Of a stretch of DNA of 64,000 bases, positions 34,805 through 44,300 are shown piece after piece. A program made the translations under genes and the position numbers. This DNA comes from Caulobacteraceae bacterium (GTDB lineage Bacteria; Pseudomonadota; Alphaproteobacteria; Caulobacterales; Aquidulcibacteraceae), in the NCBI GenBank assembly GCA_016703335.1, contig JADJCG010000013.1, positions 1-64,000 of the forward strand, read 5' to 3'. How positions within the stretch are numbered: the first letter of the stretch is position 1; every line of letters begins with the position of its first letter. The notes under the pieces are model-generated. The model made no database searches. It had not been told where the DNA came from and was given only the letters and a program-made list of their open reading frames with translations.

Positions 34805-35014
34805 CCGGCAGCTCCCTAAACAATAACCGCTTTCGTGCGGTTCAGTTCATTCCCAGGCCGGCGTTAGTCGGACATGCTTTAATGTCAGGTCCGCCCTTGG
34901 GAGCTTGCGCCGGAGGATCGCCTAGGAAGCATCCTGCTTCCCGTTGCTTGCGATCCCCCAGGTGGCCTGGGCCGAGGGGGCGTTAGTGGACGCTGTTTCC
35001 AGGTCCGCCGGTAA
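34805..35014 (-). ncRNA. Structured leader of the ornithine decarboxylase gene (speF-like candidate)
   Basis: Two near-identical hairpins occur, at 35009-34980 and 34895-34860. Each begins GGCGGACCTG, ends ACTAACGCC, and pairs GGCG/CGCC and GGAC/GTCC, with a bulge of about six bases (ACTAA) on the 3' arm. Between them are CCCAGG/CCTGGG and a GGATCGC/GCGATCC stem enclosing GGAAGC/GCTTCC. A last AACCGC/GCGGTT hairpin is followed by ATTGTTTAGGGAG and the ATG. The repeated arms can swap partners, as in a switch. Alphaproteobacterial ornithine decarboxylase genes are known to carry the speF RNA motif; I cannot confirm the match. Confidence 0.6.
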
Positions 35015-35020
35015 CGAGCG

Positions 35021-35049
35021 CAAATATGGTGATCGTTCCCCAATGTAAA
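35021..35049 (-). promoter_or_regulatory. Promoter for the ornithine decarboxylase leader
   Basis: On the minus strand TTTACA (35049-35044), a 17-base gap, then TATTTG (35026-35021). The predicted start near 35014 lies five bases before the first leader hairpin. Confidence 0.6.
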
Positions 35050-35134
35050 GAGCGATTGATGGTTAATTTCGAGGTCAAAACGATGTGACGCGTGACTCGC
35101 GCGCTATCCAAAAGCGCAAATGAGGTGTTCCCGC

Positions 35135-35167
35135 ACGTCACAAAACTGAGATCAAACTGTCGCCAAC
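35135..35167 (+). promoter_or_regulatory. Three Pho-box-like 11-bp repeats before the phosphate porin
   Basis: ACGTCACAAAA, CTGAGATCAAA and CTGTCGCCAAC follow each other in exact 11-bp register. The Pho-box repeat is CTGTCAT plus four A/T-rich bases; these match five to six of the seven key positions. They lie 118 bases before the porin ATG. PhoB control is inferred. Confidence 0.6.
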
Positions 35168-35284
35168 CCTTCGCGCAATAGTCGCGCAGGCGTCATTCCC
35201 AGGGACTAACCCCCGCCTCGCCCAGGGAGACGAGCCAGTCGCCCGCCAACCGCAGGGGCTCGGTCTGACCAAGGGGGTCTCTAT

Positions 35285-36530
35285 ATGAAGAATGTTCTTT
35301 CCAAAGCCGCGCTCGCGGCTGGCCGCCACGGCGGCGTCGCCGCGACAGCTGGCTCCGCCCAACGCAAGCTGCGCCGACTAACCAGGCGATGAACGGCGCG
35401 CCGGAAATTCGTGACGGCCAGCAGCGCTTCAAGGTGCGCGGCCGCTTCCAGTACGACATCTACTCAAACGATTGGGACACGATGGCCAGGACACGGCTCG
35501 CGTTCCTACGTTCGCCGCGCGTTCCTCGGCGTGCAAGGACGTCTCACGGATCATTGGCGCTACAAGGTCGACTTCGTTCTCTCGCCGGGCGACGATGCCG
35601 CCGAGCCAAGTCGCAGTCGACGACGCGTACCTCGAATACGCCGGCGATTTCTATTCGCTCGTGATCGGCGAAAACAACGTCACTTCGCCTCTCGAAGATC
35701 GCACGTCGTCGCTCGATATTCCGTTTGTCGAACGGTCGAGCATCATCAACGCCTATGGTTATGGTCGCGCCGCTGGTGTTGCGTTCCTCACGACGGGCGC
35801 CAACTGGATGGGCGCCGTCGGCGTCTATGGCGACTCGCTCAACAATGCCGACAGCAACTTCGCTCTCGACGAGTCGATGTCGATCAGCGGTCGCTTCACC
35901 TGGGCTCCGATCTTCGAAACGTCTCCGGATGGCGTCACTCTGCTCCATCTCGGTGTTTCGGCACGCCAGCGTTATAATGGCGACGATAGCCTCTTCCGCT
36001 ATCGGCCTCGTCCGCTCAACGGGCGTGGCAGCCGCTGGATCGAGAGCGGCTCAGGCGCCGCCAACGCGACTGAAAGCGACATTTCGTACGGCTTCGAGGT
36101 CGCTGGCCAATGGAATGCATTCGGCTTTACCGCCGAATACATCACGCTTGAAGGCGAAACCACCACCAACGCAAACGTCGAGTCGAACGGCTACTATGTT
36201 GACGTGAACTGGTCTTTGACCGGCGAATCGCGTGCGTATCGCGGCAACCAGGGCTCGTTCGGCCCGATCGTTCCGGCGCGTTCGATGCTTGATGGTGGCT
36301 GGGGCCACTGGGACGTGTCCGCTCGCTATGACTACATCGATCTCACTGACATCGACGTAGGCACTTCGCGTGGTGAGCAAACTTCATACGCAGTCGCCCT
36401 GAACTGGGTGCCAGTCGATCACGTTCGTTTCATGCTTAACTACGCGCAAACGGACATGGACCGCACCGCCGTTGGCTCGACCGACGACGAAGCGCAGGTC
36501 TTCACGCTGCGTAGCCAGTTCGACTTCTAA
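35285..36530 (+). CDS. Phosphate-selective porin (OprO/OprP-like), several frameshifts
   Basis: Outer-membrane channel beside the Pst genes. Starts MKNVLSKAALAA as a signal peptide, but the frame is lost at about 35320. Pieces of the mature barrel appear in three frames: RDGQQRFKVRGRFQYDIYS, then RRAFLGVQGRLTDHWRYKVDFVLSPGDDA, then from about 35605 a clean frame, VAVDDAYLEYAGDFYSLVIG to YAVALNWVPVDHVRFMLNYAQT and the C-terminal FTLRSQFDF (terminal Phe). These match OprP-type porins. At least three one-base errors between 35310 and 35610 are needed, probably sequencing error. Confidence 0.82.
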
Positions 36531-36606
36531 CCCCCGACTAGGCGGAGGTTCGGCGAGCCGCCGGGCCTCCGCGCACTTTCGAGGGACAAGGTTTTTGGAG
36601 GACTAC

Positions 36607-37623
36607 ATGCACACTCAAATTTTCAAAACGCTTGGCAAAGTAGCGATTGCATCCGCTGCAGTGCTGGCGCTCGCGGGCCCCGCGTCCGCGCAAACGGCAG
36701 CGCCGTTCACGATCCAGATCGATGGCTCGTCGACGGTGTTCCCGATCTCAGAAGCCGTCGCTGAAGGCTTCCAGCAAACCACAGCTGGCCGCATCCGCGT
36801 TGCGGTTGGCGAGTCTGGCTCGTCAGCTGGTCTGCGCAAGTTCTGCCGCGGCGAGATTCACATCGCCGACTCTTCACGCCCGATCCGCTCGAGCGAAATG
36901 GCAACCTGCGCCGCCGCCGGCATTCAATACGTTGAAATTCCGGTTGCGTTCGACGGCGTCACCGTCGTCGTTCACCCGTCCAATCCGATCCGCTCGATGA
37001 CCGTTGCTCAGTTGCGCGAAATCTGGCGCCCGGGCTCGGACGTCCGCAATTTCAACCAAGTGGGCGGCCCGAACTTGGCAATGCAACTCTACGGTCCGGG
37101 TTCTGCTTCGGGCACTTTCGAGTATTTCACCGAAGCCGTGAACGGCACGGCGCGCTCCTCGCGCACTGACTACACGCCGTCGGAAGACGACAACGTGCTG
37201 GTTCAAGGCGTCGCCAACAATCCGGGCGGCCTCGCGTATTTCGGCCTCGCTTACTACGAAGAAAACCAGAGCCGCCTGCACGCTGTCGCCATCGACAACG
37301 GCAACGGCCCGGTCGTGCCGAGCCAAGCCACGGTTCGCGACGGCACCTATGCGCCGCTCTCGCGCCCGATCTTCATCTATGTGAACGCCGCCGCTCTGCG
37401 CCGTCCGCAGGTGCAGCAGTTCGTGCAGTACTACATCAACAACGCCGCGGCCGTTTCGGAGCGCGTTGGTTATGTGGCTCTGCCGCAAGCTGCGTACGCG
37501 ACGTACCTGCAGCGCGCTCAGCGCCGCCAAGTCGGCACCGCCTTCGGTGGCCGCGCGACGATCGGCGCGAGCATCGAGGAAGTGGTCGGCCGTCGTCTGG
37601 TTCAGACCCCGGTTAGCGAATAA
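36607..37623 (+). CDS. pstS: Phosphate ABC transporter, periplasmic binding protein
   Basis: Binds inorganic phosphate in the periplasm and delivers it to PstCA. The protein is 338 aa, with a signal peptide ending GPASAQ. Conserved segments are IDGSSTVFPISEAVAEGFQ, GESGSSAGLRKFCRGEIHIADSSRPI, and GPGSASGTFEYFTEAV (phosphate-binding serines and arginine). GGAGG precedes the ATG at 36607. A GC hairpin after the stop may keep pstS transcript more abundant than pstCA. Confidence 0.95.
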   Translation: MHTQIFKTLGKVAIASAAVLALAGPASAQTAAPFTIQIDGSSTVFPISEAVAEGFQQTTAGRIRVAVGESGSSAGLRKFCRGEIHIADSSRPIRSSEMATCAAAGIQYVEIPVAFDGVTVVVHPSNPIRSMTVAQLREIWRPGSDVRNFNQVGGPNLAMQLYGPGSASGTFEYFTEAVNGTARSSRTDYTPSEDDNVLVQGVANNPGGLAYFGLAYYEENQSRLHAVAIDNGNGPVVPSQATVRDGTYAPLSRPIFIYVNAAALRRPQVQQFVQYYINNAAAVSERVGYVALPQAAYATYLQRAQRRQVGTAFGGRATIGASIEEVVGRRLVQTPVSE

Positions 37624-37638
37624 CGAGACCTAAGCGGC

Positions 37639-37666
37639 AGGGCGGGAGGCCAAAACCTCCCGCCCT
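37639..37666 (+). terminator. Hairpin between pstS and pstC
   Basis: AGGGCGGGAGG (37639-37649) pairs perfectly with CCTCCCGCCCT (37656-37666) around CCAAAA. There is no T run, so it may act as an mRNA stabiliser or partial terminator. Confidence 0.6.
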
Positions 37667-37740
37667 CGCTGTGTCTAAGACGAGCTTGTTTCGGTTCTGC
37701 ATGTGTGTTCTGCGCCCAGGGCAGGGGCGGCGAAGTCAAA

Positions 37741-37762
37741 CTGTCACAAAACTGCATTAGGG
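37741..37762 (+). promoter_or_regulatory. Pho-box-like repeat upstream of pstC
   Basis: CTGTCACAAAA followed in 11-bp register by CTGCATTAGGG. The first half matches the Pho consensus closely. It lies about 70 bases before the pstC GTG and suggests a separate PhoB-driven promoter for pstCA. Confidence 0.6.
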
Positions 37763-37831
37763 CTTCCCGCGATTGGGTTGCCGAAGGTCACCGGCACGCA
37801 AGTGGCCGGCGGGATTTCCCGGGGGTAGGGT

Positions 37832-38743
37832 GTGGAACGGGACTTCACTAAGAAGAAGGTGCGCTGGATTGAGCGCGCGATGGAGGGCTCGCTCTTCCTC
37901 GCTGCCGCCGCCGCGATCGCGGTTGTTCTAGGCATCGTCTATGTCGTCGCGTCTGAATCGACGAAGTTTTTTTCCCACGTCTCGGTCATCGAGTTCCTGA
38001 CCTCGACCACGTGGACCCCACTCTTCGACAATCCGCAATACGGTATCGCGCCGCTGCTGACCGGGACTTTCATGTCCACGATCGTCGCGCTGGCCGTCGC
38101 CGTGCCGCTGGGTCTGCTGGTGGCGATCTACCTTTCGGAATTCGCCGGTTCGCGTACGCGTGAAACCATCAAGCCGACGCTTGAGTTGCTCGCGGCAGTC
38201 CCGACAGTTGTCTACGGCTACTTCGCGCTGCTGTTCGTGACGCCGGTGCTTCAGACATGGCTGCGCCCGTTCGGCATTGAGCTGCCGAGCTTCAATTTGC
38301 TTTCCGCCGGCATTGTCATGGGATTGATGATCATCCCGTACATCGCCTCACTTTCTGAAGACGCGATGCGGGCCGTGCCGCGCGCCATGCGCGAGGGCTC
38401 TTACGCAATGGGCGCGACGCGGCTTGAGACATCGTTCCGCGTTGTCGTGCCCGCTGCGGTGTCCGGGGTTGTCGGCGCCGTCATCCTCGGGATGTCGCGC
38501 GCCATCGGCGAAACGATGATCGTCATGGTCGCTGGCGGCACTCAGCCGCAAATGGTGACCACACCTACTCAGGGCGGTGCTACCGTTACCGCCTTCATTG
38601 CGCAGGTTGCACTGGGCGACCTGCCGTTTGGAACGCTTGAGTACAATTCGATCTTCGCCGCCGGCCTTGCACTGCTTGTGCTGACGCTCATGTTCAACTT
38701 CGTGGCCTTCTGGCTGCAACGCCGTTACCGGGAGGCCTACTAA
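37832..38743 (+). CDS. pstC: Phosphate ABC transporter permease
   Basis: Inner-membrane permease of 303 aa with about six helices. It carries the EAA-type loop that contacts the ATPase (DAMRAVPRAMREGSYAMGATRLET) and SRAIGETMIVMVAGG typical of PstC. The GTG at 37832 is used; no ATG fits. Its stop overlaps the pstA start (TAATG). Confidence 0.94.
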   Translation: MERDFTKKKVRWIERAMEGSLFLAAAAAIAVVLGIVYVVASESTKFFSHVSVIEFLTSTTWTPLFDNPQYGIAPLLTGTFMSTIVALAVAVPLGLLVAIYLSEFAGSRTRETIKPTLELLAAVPTVVYGYFALLFVTPVLQTWLRPFGIELPSFNLLSAGIVMGLMIIPYIASLSEDAMRAVPRAMREGSYAMGATRLETSFRVVVPAAVSGVVGAVILGMSRAIGETMIVMVAGGTQPQMVTTPTQGGATVTAFIAQVALGDLPFGTLEYNSIFAAGLALLVLTLMFNFVAFWLQRRYREAY

Positions 38744-39939
38744 TGGCCGTGACTGACGTTCAAGCCGTGCGCGATATCACTGCGCGCCCGCCAGGCCTCG
38801 GCGCGCGCAAGTTCAAAGACTCGGCGTTCATTGTTTGGGGCATCATCGCCACGATCGTTGGCCTCGGCACACTGGTCACCCTGGTGACCGACCTCGCGCA
38901 CGATGGCGGTCATCGCGTGACCTCGGCGTTCTTCACTAGCTTCCCGTCATCAGAACCGGCGCTGGCCGGCATTCTCTCGGCCTGGGTAGGATCATTGCTC
39001 GTCATCGCGACGACAGCGCTGTTCGCGATCCCAATCGGCATCATGGCGGGCATCTATCTTGAAGAATATGCGCCTAAGAACCCGATCACGAGCGCGATTG
39101 AAATCGCGGTGAACAATCTCGCGGGCGTGCCATCGATCCTGTTCGGCCTCATGGCCGTTGGCATCTTCGTCCAGTTTCTAGGCAATCCGAATAAATGGTT
39201 CGGCTTCCTTCCCGAAGGCGTTCGCGAGGCGGGCGCACACCTGTTCGGTCAATCGATATTGACCGCAGGCATCACGCTTTCGCTGTTGATCTTGCCCGTT
39301 GTCATCGTCGCGACGCGCGAAGCTGTGCGCAGTGTGCCGCGTGAGATGCGTCACGGCGCGCTCGCTGTCGGCGCCACCAAGTGGCAGACGACGCAGCACC
39401 ACGTGCTTCCGTACGCGCTGCCGGGGGTTGTCACTGGCGTTATCATCGGCATCTCGCGTGCGCTGGGCGAAACCGCGCCGCTGATCATGATCGGTGGCCT
39501 GACATTCGTGGCGTTCCTGCCGATCACGCGTCCGGGCGATGCAACCTTCGAAACCATTGGCATGCTGGACGAATACGGCGCCGCTGTTGATCCGAACGCG
39601 ACGGAGACGGTCCACATCACGCATGATGGCGTGGTCGTGCTGCCAGATTTCACCGAACGCGCGGTGCAAGCTGGGCAAACGCTGGAATTGCCTCACGGCT
39701 CGTCGATTCAATCGACGGCTGATTGGGGCGATGCGATCGCGAGCTGGAATCCGGGTCACTGGCTGGGCCAAGAGTTCACGGTGATGCCGATCCAGATGTT
39801 CAACTGGACTTCGCGTCCACAAGCGGAGTTCCTCGAACTTGCGGCTGCGGCGGGTATCGTGCTCCTTGCGATCACGCTGCTGATGAATGGCACCGCGATC
39901 TACCTGCGCTACAGGCTGCGTAAATCGATCAAGTGGTGA
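38743..39939 (+). CDS. pstA: Phosphate ABC transporter permease with extra loop
   Basis: Partner permease of 398 aa. The conserved EAA loop reads EAVRSVPREMRHGALAVGATKWQT and is followed by ISRALGETAPLIMIGGLTF. Between about residues 280 and 345 is an extra hydrophilic stretch (TETVHITHDGVVVLPDF, QTLELPHGSSIQ) before the last helix, making it about 100 aa longer than the E. coli protein (about 296 aa). The gene for the ATPase PstB is not downstream; an opposite-strand glycosyltransferase gene follows instead. Confidence 0.93.
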   Translation: MAVTDVQAVRDITARPPGLGARKFKDSAFIVWGIIATIVGLGTLVTLVTDLAHDGGHRVTSAFFTSFPSSEPALAGILSAWVGSLLVIATTALFAIPIGIMAGIYLEEYAPKNPITSAIEIAVNNLAGVPSILFGLMAVGIFVQFLGNPNKWFGFLPEGVREAGAHLFGQSILTAGITLSLLILPVVIVATREAVRSVPREMRHGALAVGATKWQTTQHHVLPYALPGVVTGVIIGISRALGETAPLIMIGGLTFVAFLPITRPGDATFETIGMLDEYGAAVDPNATETVHITHDGVVVLPDFTERAVQAGQTLELPHGSSIQSTADWGDAIASWNPGHWLGQEFTVMPIQMFNWTSRPQAEFLELAAAAGIVLLAITLLMNGTAIYLRYRLRKSIKW

Positions 39940-40046
39940 GGCGCATCTGAGCGCGCGACTAAGGTTCGCCGATGGGGGGCGCAGGCGTGACCCGCAGCCC
40001 GCCGGGCACAGTTTCAAAGAGAAATGCGCTGCGTGGCGGAGAGCGC

Positions 40047-41300
40047 TTAAGCCTTAGCGCTGCCGCGCGCGCGTTCGGCTTCGCGCTTTTCGCGTGCAAT
40101 CCTACGACGCTCTTTCGCGCGTTTTCGCAGATCGGCAAGCTTGTGCCAAAACCGGCGACCGCGCTCTTTCGGTAGCGGTTCGAGGTTGCGGCGGAAGTCC
40201 TCCGCGCAGGCGCGCCAAGAATATCGCTCGGCCAATGCCCGCGCGTCTTCGCGTTTCAGCTTCAGCGCTTCCAGGCAGGCTTTCTGCAGATCGTCATCGA
40301 CGATGCCGGCGCCTGTGCCCGGCAGAATGTCCTGCGGCCCTGGCGCTACGAAGCCCGCCACCGGCGTGCCTGTGGCGGCCGCTTCGAGGATCACCAACCC
40401 GAATGTGTCAGTGAAGCTTGGAAACACAAAGACGTCAGCGTCGGCGTAATGGCGCGCCAACTCTTCGCCGAACTTCGGGCCGGTGAACGTCGCGGTTGGG
40501 TATTTCGTCTTCAGCTCATCCAGCGCAGGCCCACCGCCGACCACTACTTTCGAGCCGGGCAAGTCGAGCTTCAGAAACGCTTCGATGTTCTTCTCGACCG
40601 CGACGCGGCCAACATAAGCGAAGATCGGACGCGGCAGATCGGCGGGGTAGATGCCGCCATCGATGCCGCGCAGGCGTGGATGGAATTGTTCGATGTCGAC
40701 GCCGCGGCTCCAGATCGCCGTGTTGCGGAAGCCTTGAAGCTCAAGTTGCTTCTGCATTGTCGGTGTCGCGACCATGACGCGCCCGGACTTGTCGTGGAAC
40801 GCGTGCATGAAGCGATAGCCGGCCCAGAGCGGGATCCAGTTAAAGCGCGCCGTGACGTATTCCGGAAATTGCGTGTGATAGCTCGTCGTGAACGGAAACT
40901 TGTGCTTGAGACAGATGGCGCGCGCGTCCCAGCCCAAAGTGCCTTCGGTGGCAATGTGCACGGCGTCCGGGGCGAAGGCCAAGAAGCGGTCTTCGACATC
41001 GTCCCGCGCGCCGAGCGCTAGGCGGATTTCCGAATAGGTGATGAGCGGCACGGTGTTGGGATAGTCGGCGGGCGAGATCACTTCGACCTCGCAGCCCATC
41101 GCCTTCAATTCGTTATTGGTGCTGGAAAGCGTCCTGACGACGCCGTTGACCTGGGGCTCCCACGCGTCGGTGACGAGAAGGATTTTGTGCGCCAGCGGCG
41201 TGGGTTCGGCGGCGCCGTTAGGGCTCGCGGCCTCGTTGGGCGGCGTTTGGGCGTCTGTGCTCACGCGCGGGGTTCTGACGCGGGGGAGGCTGCGGCGCAA
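40047..41300 (-). CDS. GT4 glycosyltransferase (mannosyl/glucosyl type)
   Basis: A 417-residue GT-B glycosyltransferase. LLVTDAWEPQVNGVVRTL is the conserved N-terminal acceptor loop, TTSYHTQFPEYV follows, and the donor half holds YVGRVAVEKNIEAFL, VVVGGGP, and FPSFTDTFGLVILEAAATGTPVAG (EX7E). The C-terminus is a basic tail of alternating Arg/Lys/Glu. It resembles GDP-mannose-dependent alpha-mannosyltransferases that act on lipids; the sugar is inferred. A GTG at 41264 is another possible start. Confidence 0.88.
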   Translation of the reverse strand: MRRSLPRVRTPRVSTDAQTPPNEAASPNGAAEPTPLAHKILLVTDAWEPQVNGVVRTLSSTNNELKAMGCEVEVISPADYPNTVPLITYSEIRLALGARDDVEDRFLAFAPDAVHIATEGTLGWDARAICLKHKFPFTTSYHTQFPEYVTARFNWIPLWAGYRFMHAFHDKSGRVMVATPTMQKQLELQGFRNTAIWSRGVDIEQFHPRLRGIDGGIYPADLPRPIFAYVGRVAVEKNIEAFLKLDLPGSKVVVGGGPALDELKTKYPTATFTGPKFGEELARHYADADVFVFPSFTDTFGLVILEAAATGTPVAGFVAPGPQDILPGTGAGIVDDDLQKACLEALKLKREDARALAERYSWRACAEDFRRNLEPLPKERGRRFWHKLADLRKRAKERRRIAREKREAERARGSAKA

Positions 41301-41354
41301 GGGGGCGGGCCCAGTGACTTGCCCTTACGGCCCGAGACGCGCAAATGACGGCTC

Positions 41355-44300
41355 ATGCAAACCGCCCCGACGCCGCACCCTTCCGCCACCATCGATTGGG
41401 ACGCGCTCGACGCGCTGAAATATCAGGACGAGGACATCGCCGTCGCCAAACTGCTGGCGGATGCGCCTCTCGACGCGGCCGCCCGCGCCAGCGTGAACGC
41501 CGAGGCCCGCGCGCTGGTTGAACGAGCGCGCGGCTTAAAGCGGCGCAAGGGCGTGATGGAGAGCTTCCTCGAGGAATTTGGTCTCTCGAACGCCGAGGGC
41601 TTGGCTTTGATGTGCTTGGCCGAGGCGCTGCTGCGCGTGCCGGACGCTGAGACGGCCGACAAGCTCATCGCGGAGAAGATCAGCACCGGCCAGTGGGCGG
41701 CACACCTCGGCAAGTCCGATCATTGGCTCGTCAACGCCGGCACGTTCGGGCTGATGCTGACCGGTCGCGTCGTCAATCTGCCGGATGATCTCAAAGGCGA
41801 GGCGAGCGAGGTTGTCGGCAAGCTGGTGAAGCGCATGGGCGAGCCGGTGGTGCGCGCCGGCGCTATGCAAGCGATGCGGATCTTGGGCGAGCAGTTCGTG
41901 CTCGGCCGTAACATTCAAGAAGGCTTGAAGCGCGGCGCCAGCATGGTGCGCCAAGGTTTGGCCAGGCGCTATTCGTTCGACATGCTGGGTGAGGGCGCCC
42001 GCACCAACGAAGACGCCGAGCGCTATCTCGTCAGTTATTCGAACGCGATCGCTGTTGTCGGGGAAAACGCAGGCGGGCTTGGGCCGCATGCGTCAAACGG
42101 CGTATCAGTGAAGCTATCGGCGCTGCATCCGCGTTATGAGATGCGTCAGGAAGAGAGCGTCATGCGCGAGCTTTATCCGCGCATGCTGCAACTCGCTGAA
42201 GCCGCGAGAAAGTGGAACATCGGGCTTTCGTTGGATGCGGAAGAGGCTGATCGCCTCGTGCTGCAGTTGAAGCTGTTCGAGAAGCTCGCGCTGGAGCCTT
42301 CGCTGAAAGACTGGGAAGGTCTTGGGATCGTTATCCAGGCCTATCAGAAGCGCACGCGTGCAGTCATCGAGCGCTTGGTGTCGCTGTCGCGGCGCCGTGG
42401 TGCGCCGATCCAGACGCGTCTGGTGAAGGGTGCGTACTGGGATGGCGAAGTGAAGCGCGCGCAAGTGATGGGCCGCCCGGACTTCCCAGTGTGGACCACG
42501 AAGGCCGCGACCGACGTGCATTACATGGCCTGCGCGCGCGATCTCTTCCGCGCTGGCGACGCCATCTTCCCGCAGTTCGCCACACATAACGCGCACACCG
42601 TTGCCGCCGTCCGTCGCATGGCGTCGAGCGCGGGGCGCGATAAGTTCGAATTTCAGCGTCTGCACGGCATGGGCGAGGCGCTCTATCTTGCCGTCGACCC
42701 GCCGCCGCAGGTGCGCGTCTACGCGCCGATTGGTGGGCATGAAGATCTGCTGCCGTACTTGGTGCGTCGCCTGCTGGAGAACGGCGCCAATACAAGCTTC
42801 GTGCACTCGTTCCTTGATGACGACGTTTCGCCGGAAATTGTCGCCGCCGACCCCATCGCGACGCTCGAAGCCAATCCGCACCGGCATCGCCGCTTGCCGC
42901 CGCCGCCGCAAATCTTCGGCGCCAGCCGCCGCAACTCAGGTGGTCCCGATCTTTCGATCACCGCCGAACGCGACGGGCTTGCGAAGACCAAGGCCCCGAC
43001 GCCCGAGAAGGTAAGCGTGGCTGATCCGGAGCAGGCGGTCACGACCGCGCTCAAAGCATACGAACGCTGGAACGCGCTGGGCGGCGCAGAACGCGCAGCG
43101 ATCATCCGCGAAATGGGCGATGTGCTGCAGAAGAACGAAGCGACGCTGATTGCGCTCACGGCGCAGGAAGCGGGCCGCAACCTCCAGGACTCTATCGATG
43201 AAGTCCGCGAAGCCGTCGACTTCTGCCGCTTCTATGCGGCCGAGGCCGAGCGTCTCTTCTCCGGCCCGAGGCCGCTGCCGTCACCGGCGGGCGAAACCGA
43301 TCATCTCGAAATGCACGGGCGTGGCGTGTTCGTCTGCATCAGCCCGTGGAATTTCCCGCTGGCGATCTTCACCGGGCAACTCGCAGCAGCGCTCGCGGCG
43401 GGTAACACAGTAGTCGCCAAACCGGCCGAACAAACGCCGTTGATCGCCGAAGCCGCAGTGAAGCTTTTCTACGACATCGGTCTGCCGCGTGAAGTGCTGC
43501 AACTTGTGCAGGGCGATGGTGCTGTCGGCGGCAAGCTCGTCGCCGACCCGCGCATTGCTGGCGTTGCTTTCACCGGTTCGACGGAAGTCGCGCGCCTGAT
43601 CAACCGCACGCTCGCCGCGAAGGATGGTCCGATCGTTCCGCTTATCGCGGAAACTGGTGGCCTCAACGGCATGTTCGTCGATACGACGGCGCTGAAAGAA
43701 CAAGTCGTGGATGACGTCTGCGTCTCTGCCTTCAACTCGGCCGGTCAGCGTTGCTCAAGCTTGCGCATTCTCTTCCTGCCGCACGACACGGCGGACGGCA
43801 CGATCCAAACGCTGACAGGCGCGATGGATTGCCTGATCGTCGGCGATCCGTCCGATCCGAAGACTGACATCGGCCCGATCATCGACGCCGAAGCGAAAGC
43901 CAATCTTGAAAAGCACATGGAACGCATGAAGCGTGAGGCCAAAGTGCTGAAACAGATCGATGTCTCGCATCTCGGCGGCAATTTCTTCGGCCCAGCGGTG
44001 ATTGAACTCAGCAGTCTCGATCAGATCAGCCGCGAAGTGTTCGGGCCGATCCTGCACATCGTGCGCTACGATCCTGCGGACGTTTCTAAGATCGGCGCGC
44101 AGCTTGCCGCGAAGGGTTACGGCCTCACGCTCGGCGTGCACTCACGTCTCGAAAGCTTCGCGCTGGAAGTTATCGCGTCCGTGCCGGCCGGCAACGTCTA
44201 CGTGAACCGTACCATCGTCGGCGCTGTTGTCGGCGTGCAGCCATTCGGCGGTTCTGGCCTGTCTGGCACTGGCCCAAAAGCAGGTGGCCCCAACTATCTG

